NCBI GenBank assembly: GCA_030673585.1
Contig: DAOVIU010000086.1
Coordinates: 1-6,096 of the forward strand
Origin: Pseudomonadota bacterium
GTDB taxonomy: Bacteria; Desulfobacterota; BSN033; G020346125
Length of the DNA: 6,096 nt
Reading direction: 5' to 3'
The notes beneath the pieces were generated by a model. The model was not told the origin of the DNA. It did not search any database and saw only the letters and a list, made by a program, of their open reading frames with translations. Both the position numbers and the translations under genes were made by a program. This document shows positions 1-5,938 of this stretch, piece by piece; positions within the stretch are counted from its first letter, which is position 1; each line of letters opens with the position of its first letter.

Positions 1-1341
1 CCGTATGCCTCAACCCCCCCCGCTTTCTTAGATAGGGGAATGAAAAGGATTCCCGAAAGGGGGATACTGTCCGTTACCGTCCCCGGAGCGTTGGACGGAT
101 GGGTTACCCTTTTGGAGAGATATGGATCCGTGGCATTTTCCAGATTGCTGGAGCCGGCTATCACGTATGCCGAGGAGGGTTTTCCCGTTACGGAAATCAT
201 CAGCGGGGAATGGAGGACTGCCATCCGGGAGCTGACGGATTTCCCCGGCCTCCTGGAACACTATTCCATGGACGGCCATGGACCGAATCCCGGGCAGGTA
301 TGGAGGAACCCAAATCTCGCGAGAACTTTTAAGGCAATAGGCTTACATGGAAAGGCTGCATTTTATGAAGGGGAGATTGCCAAGGCCATCGTCAATTGTT
401 CCGAGGCATGCGGTGGATTATTGGAGGAAAGGGATTTAAAGGATCATGCCTCTTCCTGGGTCGATCCCATCTCCACAACCTATAGAGGATACACCCTGTG
501 CGAACTCCCACCCAATGGGCAGGGGTTGGTTGCCATACAAATGCTCAACATCATGGAGGGGTACGATATCCAATCCATGGGTCCCAATTCGCCGGATTAC
601 CTCCACCTTTTGGTCGAGGCCAAGAAATTGGCCTTTGCCGACCGTGACCGGTATGTCTCGGATCCGGAATTCGGGGATATACCGGTGGAGAAGCTGATCT
701 CTGAGGAATACGCCGAAGCCCAAAGGGGGAGGATTACCATGAATAGGGCATCCCCCGGGGTGGATCACGGCTCAGGGATGGGTTCAGATACCACCTATGT
801 GTGTGTCATGGACAAAGGGGGGAACATGGTCTCCTTTATCAACAGCATTTTCCAGAACTTCGGCTCGGCAGTGGTAGCAGGGGATACGGGAATTATCTTG
901 CAGAACCGTGGAACCGCCTTTTCCCTTGATGAAAAGCACTTAAATCGGCTGGAACCCCATAAAAGGCCCCTGCATACCATCATCCCCGGAATGATGTTCA
1001 AGGGGGAGAAACCCTTTATGACCTTCGGGGTCATGGGGGCGGATATGCAGCCCCAGGGTCATGTCCAGGTGTTGATCAATCTCGTCGACTTCGGCATGAA
1101 CATCCAGGATGCCTTGGAAGCACCCCGGATACGCCATCTGGAGGGGATGGAGATCATCCTGGAAGACCCCCTGAAGAGCCAAGTATCGAACGAATTGGAA
1201 AGGAGGGGGCACAGAATCCTCGAAGATGATTTCCAAACTAACCAATTCGGGGGAGGGCAGGGGATTATCGTCGACCCAGATAGCGGAGTCCTGCTGGGTG
1301 GATCGGACCCCAGAAAGGATGGGTGCGCCCTCGGGTATTGA
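1..1341 (+). CDS. Gamma-glutamyltransferase family (YwrD-like) hydrolase, 5'-truncated
   Basis: This is an Ntn-hydrolase of the gamma-glutamyltransferase family. Such proteins autocleave into two subunits and transfer or hydrolyse gamma-glutamyl or related acyl-amide groups. The frame is open to base 1, so 446 codons are visible and the N-terminus is missing; the ATG at 40 is internal, because the residues before it (PYASTPPAFLDRG) already match the family. Visible landmarks are LSVTVPGALDGW (codons 24-35), the cleavage site and nucleophile region SDTTYV with the likely catalytic Thr at codon 264 (base 790), ILQNRG near codon 303, KRPLHTIIPGM, and DMQPQGHVQVL from codon 348. The DMQPQGH and QNRG forms resemble the YwrD-like branch more than classical periplasmic Ggt. 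The usual MGG before DMQ reads MGA here (Ala codon 347). Subcellular location cannot be judged because any signal peptide would lie outside the window. The MFS gene follows after 69 bp on the same strand. Family assignment is firm; substrate is unknown. Confidence 0.93.
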   Translation, partial: PYASTPPAFLDRGMKRIPERGILSVTVPGALDGWVTLLERYGSVAFSRLLEPAITYAEEGFPVTEIISGEWRTAIRELTDFPGLLEHYSMDGHGPNPGQVWRNPNLARTFKAIGLHGKAAFYEGEIAKAIVNCSEACGGLLEERDLKDHASSWVDPISTTYRGYTLCELPPNGQGLVAIQMLNIMEGYDIQSMGPNSPDYLHLLVEAKKLAFADRDRYVSDPEFGDIPVEKLISEEYAEAQRGRITMNRASPGVDHGSGMGSDTTYVCVMDKGGNMVSFINSIFQNFGSAVVAGDTGIILQNRGTAFSLDEKHLNRLEPHKRPLHTIIPGMMFKGEKPFMTFGVMGADMQPQGHVQVLINLVDFGMNIQDALEAPRIRHLEGMEIILEDPLKSQVSNELERRGHRILEDDFQTNQFGGGQGIIVDPDSGVLLGGSDPRKDGCALGY

Positions 1342-1410
1342 TGAAGTTCTGATAGGCGTGTTTTGTTTTATCAGGCCCAATAATTTCTACTGCCTTTTGA
1401 ACGGGAAGAA

Positions 1411-2700
1411 ATGCCCTTGATGAGGGGAGAGGTTGGCTCTGGACGTTTCTATTACGGCTGGGTAATCGTAGGAGTTGCCCTGGTCTCCATGGCCTTTTGG
1501 TTTGGCATCCGAACCGCCTTTTCGGTCTTCTATGTGGCCCTGCTGGAGGATTTTCCCTGGAGCCGAGGGGAGGCCGCGGGTGTCCAATCCATGGCTCTTA
1601 TCACTTATACCATCACGGCCCCCCTCGTGGGTGGGCTGATTGATCGTTTCGGCCCCCGCCGGATCATCGTCCCGGGGATTTTGCTCCTGGCCTTGGGGCT
1701 GATCCTCTGTGCCTCCATAAAAACCCTGCTTCAATTCTACCTCCTTTACGGCGTACTCGGGGGTATTGGTATCACCTGCATCGCGGTTCTTCCTTATTCG
1801 GCCATTCTGGCCCATTGGTTTGAAAAAAAAAGGGGAATAGCCAGCGGCCTTGCCCTGTCCGGGATGGGTCTGGGGATTTTCGTTCTCGTTCCCTTGTCCC
1901 AGCACTTCATCTCCTTGTGGGGATGGCGTCTTGCCTTTGTGGCGCTGGGAGTACTCGTCCTGGTCTTCTTGCTCCCCCTGAACACCCTGTTTCTGCGGCA
2001 TAAACCCGAGCAGCTCGGCCTTTCCCCCGACGGGGCTGGAGAACGTGGATCATCCAAGGGGCAGCGACTTGAGGTGATCGACCGCGACTGGTCTGAGACG
2101 GACTGGACCCTGAAAAGGGCCTCGAGGACCGGGAGGTTTTGGGCCCTCATCCTTTTCCCATTTTTCGTTGGTATCGCCATATATATTGTCATCGTCCACG
2201 GCGTGCGGTTTCTGGTCGATCAAGGGATCGACAGGATGACGGCGGCCTTCGTCTTGGCCTTGGTGGGAATTGTTTCCTCGGTATTCCGAGTCCTCTGGGG
2301 ATGGCTTTCCGATCGCATTGGACGGGAGAAGACCTACACCCTTGGGGGGATATGTATCTGCGTGGGATTATGTTCGCTTATTTTGCTGGAAGTCCTGGGA
2401 GAGAGGCGGTTTGTTTATCCCTTTATCATCTTTTTCAGTGCAGGCTGGGGGGCAACGACTCCCATGTTCATGTCCGTATCCGCTGACCTCTTTCAGGGAA
2501 GGGGTTTTGGCCTTATCTACGGCACCCTTGAGGGGGTTATAGGGATCGGTGGCGCCTTGGGGGCGTGGGTGGCTGGATTTATCTTCGATAAGACTCAGAG
2601 CTACCAAATGGCCTTCGTCCTTGCCACCTCGCTCAGCATATTATCCTGTTTCTTTGTCTGGTTGGCCGCTCCTCGCAAGGTGCGCCGTATAGGGAAATGA
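1411..2700 (+). CDS. MFS transporter, oxalate/formate antiporter or monocarboxylate-transporter-like
   Basis: This 429-residue inner-membrane carrier has the length and hydrophobic pattern of a 12-helix major facilitator protein. The first helix begins with YYGWVIV (residues 14-20), a typical start in the OFA/MCT-like branch. MFS motif A is seen in the loop between helices 2 and 3 as GGLIDRFGPRR (74-84), and its second-half counterpart is GWLSDRIGREK (297-307). A polar central loop (about 195-242) separates the two six-helix halves. A charged tail (PRKVRRIGK) closes the protein. The ATG at 1411 follows a modest GGGAAG at short spacing; the in-frame ATG at 1420 is an alternative and changes nothing in the membrane domain. 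Being 69 bp after the gamma-glutamyltransferase gene on the same strand, it is probably in the same operon and may move the substrate or product of that enzyme. An organic anion is a reasonable guess from the subfamily, but no substrate can be read from the sequence. Confidence 0.9.
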   Translation: MPLMRGEVGSGRFYYGWVIVGVALVSMAFWFGIRTAFSVFYVALLEDFPWSRGEAAGVQSMALITYTITAPLVGGLIDRFGPRRIIVPGILLLALGLILCASIKTLLQFYLLYGVLGGIGITCIAVLPYSAILAHWFEKKRGIASGLALSGMGLGIFVLVPLSQHFISLWGWRLAFVALGVLVLVFLLPLNTLFLRHKPEQLGLSPDGAGERGSSKGQRLEVIDRDWSETDWTLKRASRTGRFWALILFPFFVGIAIYIVIVHGVRFLVDQGIDRMTAAFVLALVGIVSSVFRVLWGWLSDRIGREKTYTLGGICICVGLCSLILLEVLGERRFVYPFIIFFSAGWGATTPMFMSVSADLFQGRGFGLIYGTLEGVIGIGGALGAWVAGFIFDKTQSYQMAFVLATSLSILSCFFVWLAAPRKVRRIGK

Positions 2701-2705
2701 AGGTT

Positions 2706-2804
2706 ATGGGAAAAACTAGGGGGCGAGCCCAACGCTGGATGGTCGGTTATAAACGGGTTGATGACGAAGATGATGGTCGCACTTACGCCTATTGTGAACC
2801 ATAA
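2706..2804 (+). CDS. Possible small ORF (32 codons), hypothetical
   Basis: An ATG 5 bp after the transporter stop opens a 32-codon frame ending with TAA. An AGGGA at 2691-2695, inside the last transporter codons, lies 10 bases before it and could act as a ribosome binding site. The product is strongly charged, with a basic first half (KTRGRAQR) and an acidic DDEDD run followed by GRTYAYCEP. It has no membrane segment and I recognise no family. The position fits translational coupling to the transporter gene. It could equally be a chance frame or the remains of a longer gene. Low confidence. Confidence 0.25.
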   Translation: MGKTRGRAQRWMVGYKRVDDEDDGRTYAYCEP

Positions 2805-2841
2805 ATCCCGAATGGTGTTAGAAATTCCCCCGTAAGATTGG

Positions 2842-2871
2842 CCCCTTTTGTGCTATCGGCGCCGAAAGGGG
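2842..2871. repeat. Inverted repeat, 7-bp arms CCCCTTT / AAAGGGG
   Basis: The arms 2842-2848 and 2865-2871 pair perfectly around a 16-base loop that itself contains the palindrome CGGCGCCG (2857-2864). It sits in the convergent intergenic space and could slow or end transcription from either side. No T tract follows on either strand, so it is annotated as an inverted repeat rather than a terminator. Confidence 0.5.
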
Positions 2872-2901
2872 AAAGATAACATCCCGATCAATAACTTTTA
2901 C

Positions 2902-2924
2902 CCCTTTGACATTCTCCAAAAGGG
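2902..2924. repeat. Inverted repeat, 6-bp arms CCCTTT / AAAGGG
   Basis: The arms 2902-2907 and 2919-2924 pair around an 11-base loop. They nearly repeat the arms of the hairpin at 2842-2871, so the left arm of one could also pair with the right arm of the other. No T tract follows. Confidence 0.4.
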
Positions 2925-2982
2925 TCTTGCCTATAACTGTCCTCGTAAGTTTTTATAAATTTTCTGCGATATCTGGAAAGCA

Positions 2983-3026
2983 AGTCTATTGGCCAGAATT
3001 GTATTGGAAACATCACCCAATAGACT
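2983..3026. repeat. 10-bp inverted repeat at the end of the amidohydrolase gene
   Basis: AGTCTATTGG (2983-2992) and CCAATAGACT (3017-3026) are perfect complements with a 24-base loop. The last base of the TGA stop of the minus-strand amidohydrolase gene lies in the stem. The position suits a transcript-end hairpin for that gene, giving 3' stability or termination. On the minus strand it is followed by TGCTTTCC, a poor T tract, so intrinsic termination is doubtful. Confidence 0.45.
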
Positions 3027-4564
3027 CAGGAGAGTTCATCCAATATCTTTTGTGCCACCTTTTCCACCCTTTCGTTCAGTTCCGGTTCAAATCCCTCCCA
3101 CTTTGGTCCTTTCCTGAAAGCCTCTACGAGAGAGGTATAATGTTCCTTAGGCAGTGGTTCACATTTCGGAACGGGTCGATCCTCGGGAAGTGGATTGTAC
3201 CACTTGATATCCTTGGTTCTCTCTTTCAATTCTGCCTGAGCTTCTCTCAATAACTCAGGATCCCTGAACAGGTCCACAAGCGATGCGGCCATGATCTTCG
3301 CCGCCGTCAAGAGTGCCTGATGGGCAACATTGGTAATGCTCAATGCAGCAGTAGACCAATCCGGGAGTCCAAACCTTCCCAGATAGTTGACCCCAACCCT
3401 GACGAAGGGACATTTATAGGAAAAGACACTCGCATCACTGCTCGATCCCGCCATTATCGGTGGCCTGGTGCCAGGAAGAGGAGGAATCTCCATGCTGCCG
3501 AAGGGCGTATCCGAGGGGTCAAGCCCGATTTCTTTCTGAATAAGGCGTCCAAATTCAATATCTTTGGGGGTAAATTTGGGAGGTCCGATTACCTCTATAT
3601 TCTTGTGCACAGCATTAGCAAAGACCCGATTCGGTACCGGTTCCCATGAGCCAGTCAGGACCTCATTCTTAACTTTCACCCCGAGTGCCAGAGCAGCAGC
3701 GTTGGCGCAGTCAAACAGTTTTTTCTGAATCATCTCATTATCTTTTCGGGTGAGTGCCCGTGAGATGTAGTTTGATTTAGCAATACCCGGTGCGCTTGAT
3801 ATAGCGTAATCTCCTACATACTCTTTGCTGATGATTGAAGCCATGACTGGAAAGTGAGAATTTGGGACCACGGCGTCCTTTATGAATTGAACTGCTACAT
3901 CCATTAATTCAAGGGCCTGCAAAGCATTACGGGCTGCCCACGGCATTGCATTATACGCCGAAACACCTTCAAAAGTATGCGATGTATAGTTGTTAGCACG
4001 TACTAAAATCGACAAGTACCAGTCCGCACTGGTTTCAATTGAGGGGTGCCAAACAATACAGGCGTCCAAATTCTCAAATAAGCCTTCTCTCTCCATGATA
4101 TTTTTACCAATGGTAATTTTTTCAGCGGCTGTCCCAAAAACCTTGAGCGTTCCAGGGATGTTATGCTTTTCCATAACGTATTTTACTGACATGGCAGCCC
4201 CAATCACCCCGGTGCCAAGCCCGTGGTGCATATCGTAACACCCGCCCTTTCCGAGTATTACCGGATGCTTGTATGGCACGGGCATTTGGGAGCAGCCTTC
4301 CACCGCCTCGTACTCCGCGAATGTGCATAATACCGGATTTCCTTGACCGTACGTGGCAACAAAGGCCGTATCCAAACCGGCTGAACCCAATTCGACATCA
4401 AATCCGGCTTTCCTCAGTTCGTCCGATAGAAGTCTGGATGTTCGATATTCCAGCAGTGATGGTTCTGCATAGAGCCAGGCTCGATCGCTTATTTCCGTAA
4501 GCAGTGTTTCGTTGTCGTCAATCCACTGGACAGCCTCGTTTTTCTCTCCTTTGAAGGTGCTCAT
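3026..4564 (-). CDS. M20-family amidohydrolase, AbgB-like (p-aminobenzoyl-glutamate hydrolase subunit B type), atypical metal site
   Basis: The 512-residue product resembles AbgB, which with AbgA cleaves p-aminobenzoyl-glutamate in E. coli. Landmarks are FAEYEAVEG (82-90, usual EYDALPG), CYDMHHGLGTG (109-119, usual GCGHNLLGT), GTAAEKITIGK (144-154, usual GxPAEEGGxGK), VWHPS (171-175), FEGVSAYNA (198-206, usual FxGxAAHAA), CANAAALALGV, SSSD (374-377), GLPDWS (399-404), and a typical C-terminal helix AHQALLTAAKIMA. Residues normally binding or placing the two metals are changed: Cys to Asp111, the second Glu of the EE pair to Lys149, His to Tyr204, and the C-terminal TPxH His to Pro/Asp401-402. 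His113 and His173 remain. The ATG at 4564 is chosen over an in-frame upstream start at 4672 because a strong Shine-Dalgarno sequence lies 6-7 bases before it and homology begins just after it. The protein is about 30 residues longer than E. coli AbgB. No abgA partner is seen. The fold family is clear; activity is uncertain. Confidence 0.88.
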   Translation of the reverse strand: MSTFKGEKNEAVQWIDDNETLLTEISDRAWLYAEPSLLEYRTSRLLSDELRKAGFDVELGSAGLDTAFVATYGQGNPVLCTFAEYEAVEGCSQMPVPYKHPVILGKGGCYDMHHGLGTGVIGAAMSVKYVMEKHNIPGTLKVFGTAAEKITIGKNIMEREGLFENLDACIVWHPSIETSADWYLSILVRANNYTSHTFEGVSAYNAMPWAARNALQALELMDVAVQFIKDAVVPNSHFPVMASIISKEYVGDYAISSAPGIAKSNYISRALTRKDNEMIQKKLFDCANAAALALGVKVKNEVLTGSWEPVPNRVFANAVHKNIEVIGPPKFTPKDIEFGRLIQKEIGLDPSDTPFGSMEIPPLPGTRPPIMAGSSSDASVFSYKCPFVRVGVNYLGRFGLPDWSTAALSITNVAHQALLTAAKIMAASLVDLFRDPELLREAQAELKERTKDIKWYNPLPEDRPVPKCEPLPKEHYTSLVEAFRKGPKWEGFEPELNERVEKVAQKILDELS

Positions 4565-4570
4565 ACTTGA

Positions 4571-4580
4571 TCCTCCTTTT
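4571..4580 (-). promoter_or_regulatory. Strong Shine-Dalgarno site of the AbgB-like gene
   Basis: On the minus strand this reads AAAAGGAGGA, which contains the full AAGGAGG complement of the 16S rRNA tail, 6 bases before the ATG at 4564. It fixes the start of the amidohydrolase gene and rules against the upstream in-frame start at 4672. Confidence 0.85.
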
Positions 4581-4784
4581 CTGGGTTCCGAATCTACCCC
4601 CGGATCGGATGTAGTAGGACCTCCCCGGGAAGAACTGGTCTCTGGACGAAGAAATATCACCCCTCTCACCAATCATAGGCTTATTTGCCAATAATAAAGA
4701 TGTTGGACCTTCCGCACTCAAAACGAGACATTGAAGCTGGTGTGACGTGTGCCCTTTCCACTTGTGTTCTTTTTCACCGCCAAT

Positions 4785-4833
4785 TATCTGGGTCGATACA
4801 TAGCCTAATGGCCAGATAGGGTATGTATTTTTT
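4785..4833. repeat. Two interleaved 7-bp inverted repeats downstream of ubiX
   Basis: TATCTGG (4785-4791) pairs with CCAGATA (4812-4818), and ATACATA (4796-4802) pairs with TATGTAT (4822-4828). The arms alternate (A, B, A', B'), so only one stem or a pseudoknot can form. A third short stem, GCC-TAAT-GGC (4803-4812), lies between. On the plus strand the B stem is followed directly by six T (4828-4833), like an intrinsic terminator, although no plus-strand gene ends nearby. On the minus strand the structure starts 10 bases after the ubiX stop. Confidence 0.5.
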
Positions 4834-4837
4834 CCAC

Positions 4838-5401
4838 TTACGTCGGTTTCCCTTCCCAGCGTCTGAACAACGTATGTTCGATTCCGAAAAGGTCGAGAAT
4901 TTTTCCTATGGTGTGGCTGATCACTTCGTCTAGGGTCTTCGGCTTATGGTAGAACGCCGGAACCGGGGGAAAAATGATCGCCCCCATTTGGGAAACCCGC
5001 AGCATGAGCCTCAAATGACCCGTATGAAGAGGACATTCTCGGACCACTAAAACCAGCCTTCGCCTCTCTTTCAGGGTAACATCCGCAGCCCGAATTATGA
5101 GGTTCTCAGCATATGAGTTTGCAACAGCAGACAGGCTCTTCATCGAACAGGGGATGATGACCATCCCATCGGTCTGGAACGAGCCGCTGGAAAGTGTTGC
5201 TCCCAGGTCATCAATCCCGTGAACGAAGGTGGCCATCTTCTCGATCTCAGAGGCTTTATACGGAGTTTCCAGGGAGATAGTCTCTCGTGCGGCCGAGGAT
5301 ATAATAAGGTGAGACTCGGCTTGTCCTTTGAGGGCTTCCAACATCCGAATCCCGTAAATCACTCCCGATGCACCGGAAATTCCGACGATTATTCGCCTCA
5401 T
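4838..5401 (-). CDS. ubiX: Flavin prenyltransferase UbiX
   Basis: UbiX joins dimethylallyl phosphate to reduced FMN, making the prenyl-FMN cofactor of UbiD-type (de)carboxylases. The 187-residue length is normal for the family. The flavoprotein start GISGASG (7-13) is followed by the conserved GSFQTDGMVIIPCSMKSLSAVA (73-94, given here as two adjoining parts: GSFQTDGM and VIIPCSMKSLSAVA), RAADVTLKERR (104-114), RECPLHTGHLR (121-131) and PPVPAFYHKP (145-154). Arg104, Lys111, Arg121, Glu122, Tyr151 and Trp182 align, from memory, with the phosphate and prenyl pocket residues of Pseudomonas UbiX; the Arg expected at position 167 is Lys. The start codon overlaps the stop of the LpdD-like gene by ATGA, and a GGGGGAAGG lies just before it, so translation is probably coupled. 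Pairing with an LpdD-like gene points to cofactor supply for a dedicated aromatic decarboxylase more than for ubiquinone synthesis. No ubiD is present in the window. Confidence 0.95.
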   Translation of the reverse strand: MRRIIVGISGASGVIYGIRMLEALKGQAESHLIISSAARETISLETPYKASEIEKMATFVHGIDDLGATLSSGSFQTDGMVIIPCSMKSLSAVANSYAENLIIRAADVTLKERRRLVLVVRECPLHTGHLRLMLRVSQMGAIIFPPVPAFYHKPKTLDEVISHTIGKILDLFGIEHTLFRRWEGKPT

Positions 5402-5784
5402 TCTTCCTTCCCCCGAACTTTATTAATTAACTGGTCAGTAAGGGTTTCACAGATAGACTGAATGGTACCTATTCCCTCATCAGGAATATTATTCCAGTGG
5501 ATCCCCGCTGAGACAACTACCACCTTGTTCAAAGCCGCTGAAATGTTCTCAGCAACTTTTTTGACGATTTCGTCCTCTTTATGCCCGAGCCGTGTCAAAA
5601 CCGACGAGGTTGAACTTATCTTAGCCGGATTTTCCAAACTAGGTCTGGGAATCGATAGGGCCACGGCACCTACATGGGGTTTGGAGCCCCCCCAGATCGA
5701 GACGACGAGATCGTCTCCGACGAAAAGAACCTCCGCATGAATTCTATAAGGCCCTTCCTGGTGCGCCACTCTGAAGCGTTTCAT
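5398..5784 (-). CDS. LpdD-like prenylated-flavin partner protein of UbiD-type decarboxylases
   Basis: The 128-residue product matches the LpdD family, small proteins encoded beside ubiX and ubiD-type genes (as in the Lactobacillus gallate decarboxylase locus) and thought to help load or mature prenyl-FMN. Visible family features are AEVLFVGDDLVVSIWGG (17-33), KPHVGAVALSIPRPSL (35-50), SSTSSVLTRLGHKEDE (57-72) and VVVVSAGIHWNNI (88-100). No signal peptide or membrane segment is seen, so it should be cytoplasmic. Its TGA overlaps the ubiX ATG by four bases. The start is uncertain: ATG at 5784 gives the usual short N-terminus but has a poor ribosome site, while TTG at 5805 adds seven residues and has AGGGGA eight bases upstream. 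A sigma70-like promoter with a dyad lies about 170 bp upstream. Family confidence is good; the chaperone role rests on family knowledge only. Confidence 0.85.
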   Translation of the reverse strand: MKRFRVAHQEGPYRIHAEVLFVGDDLVVSIWGGSKPHVGAVALSIPRPSLENPAKISSTSSVLTRLGHKEDEIVKKVAENISAALNKVVVVSAGIHWNNIPDEGIGTIQSICETLTDQLINKVRGKEE

Positions 5785-5938
5785 GATAGAATTTCGGCCA
5801 TGCAATGGAATTGTCCCCTGGGAATCGTTGCTATGGGCAAAATACCCTTCTCCGTCACCGGGTCAAATTCAGATCCCCAGGAACATTTCCCATGGAATGG
5901 TCACCCACCCCCATGTATTTTTGTTTAAAATCAACGGG

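Larger units (their letters stand above)
2701..3025. other. Intergenic region between convergent genes
   Basis: This 325-bp stretch separates the transporter stop from the stop of the amidohydrolase gene on the other strand. It holds one possible 32-codon plus-strand ORF (2706-2804), two hairpins with nearly the same C4T3/A3G4 arms (2842-2871 and 2902-2924), and a 10-bp inverted repeat that touches the amidohydrolase stop codon (2983-3026). None of the hairpins is followed by a clear T tract on either strand, so termination here is not a textbook intrinsic case. The second half is visibly more AT-rich than the transporter gene. Confidence 0.7.
4565..4837. other. Gap between ubiX and the AbgB-like gene
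   Basis: This 273-bp non-coding stretch separates two minus-strand genes. It contains interleaved inverted repeats just after the ubiX stop (4785-4828) and the ribosome binding site of the next gene. A TATGAT at 4672-4677 (minus strand) could be a -10 element, but I see no matching -35, so no promoter is called. The length of the gap suggests that the amidohydrolase gene may have its own promoter or a regulated leader instead of simple read-through from ubiX. Confidence 0.5.

Noticed and set aside
40..42. ATG at 40 as the true start of the gamma-glutamyltransferase
   Set aside because: The frame is open to base 1, the residues before the ATG match the family, and the family has a long N-terminal part before this point.
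436..768. Minus-strand frame inside the gamma-glutamyltransferase gene
   Set aside because: It is antisense to a conserved gene and has no recognisable family features.
1387..2001. Long minus-strand frame (about 204 codons) inside the transporter gene
   Set aside because: It is antisense to a well-supported MFS gene, low in complexity and rich in Gly, Gln, Asp and Lys, as expected of a shadow frame.
2906..3253. Plus-strand frame crossing into the amidohydrolase gene
   Set aside because: Most of it is antisense to the conserved C-terminal part of that gene; no ribosome site.
4565..4672. Upstream in-frame start at 4672 for the amidohydrolase
   Set aside because: The added 36 residues are unlike the family and the strong Shine-Dalgarno site at 4571-4580 would lie inside the gene.
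4672..4677. TATGAT as -10 of a promoter for the amidohydrolase gene
   Set aside because: No acceptable -35 lies 16-18 bases upstream; a lone hexamer is not enough.
4518..4721. Minus-strand 67-codon frame in front of the amidohydrolase gene
   Set aside because: It overlaps the amidohydrolase start in another phase and has no ribosome site or family features.
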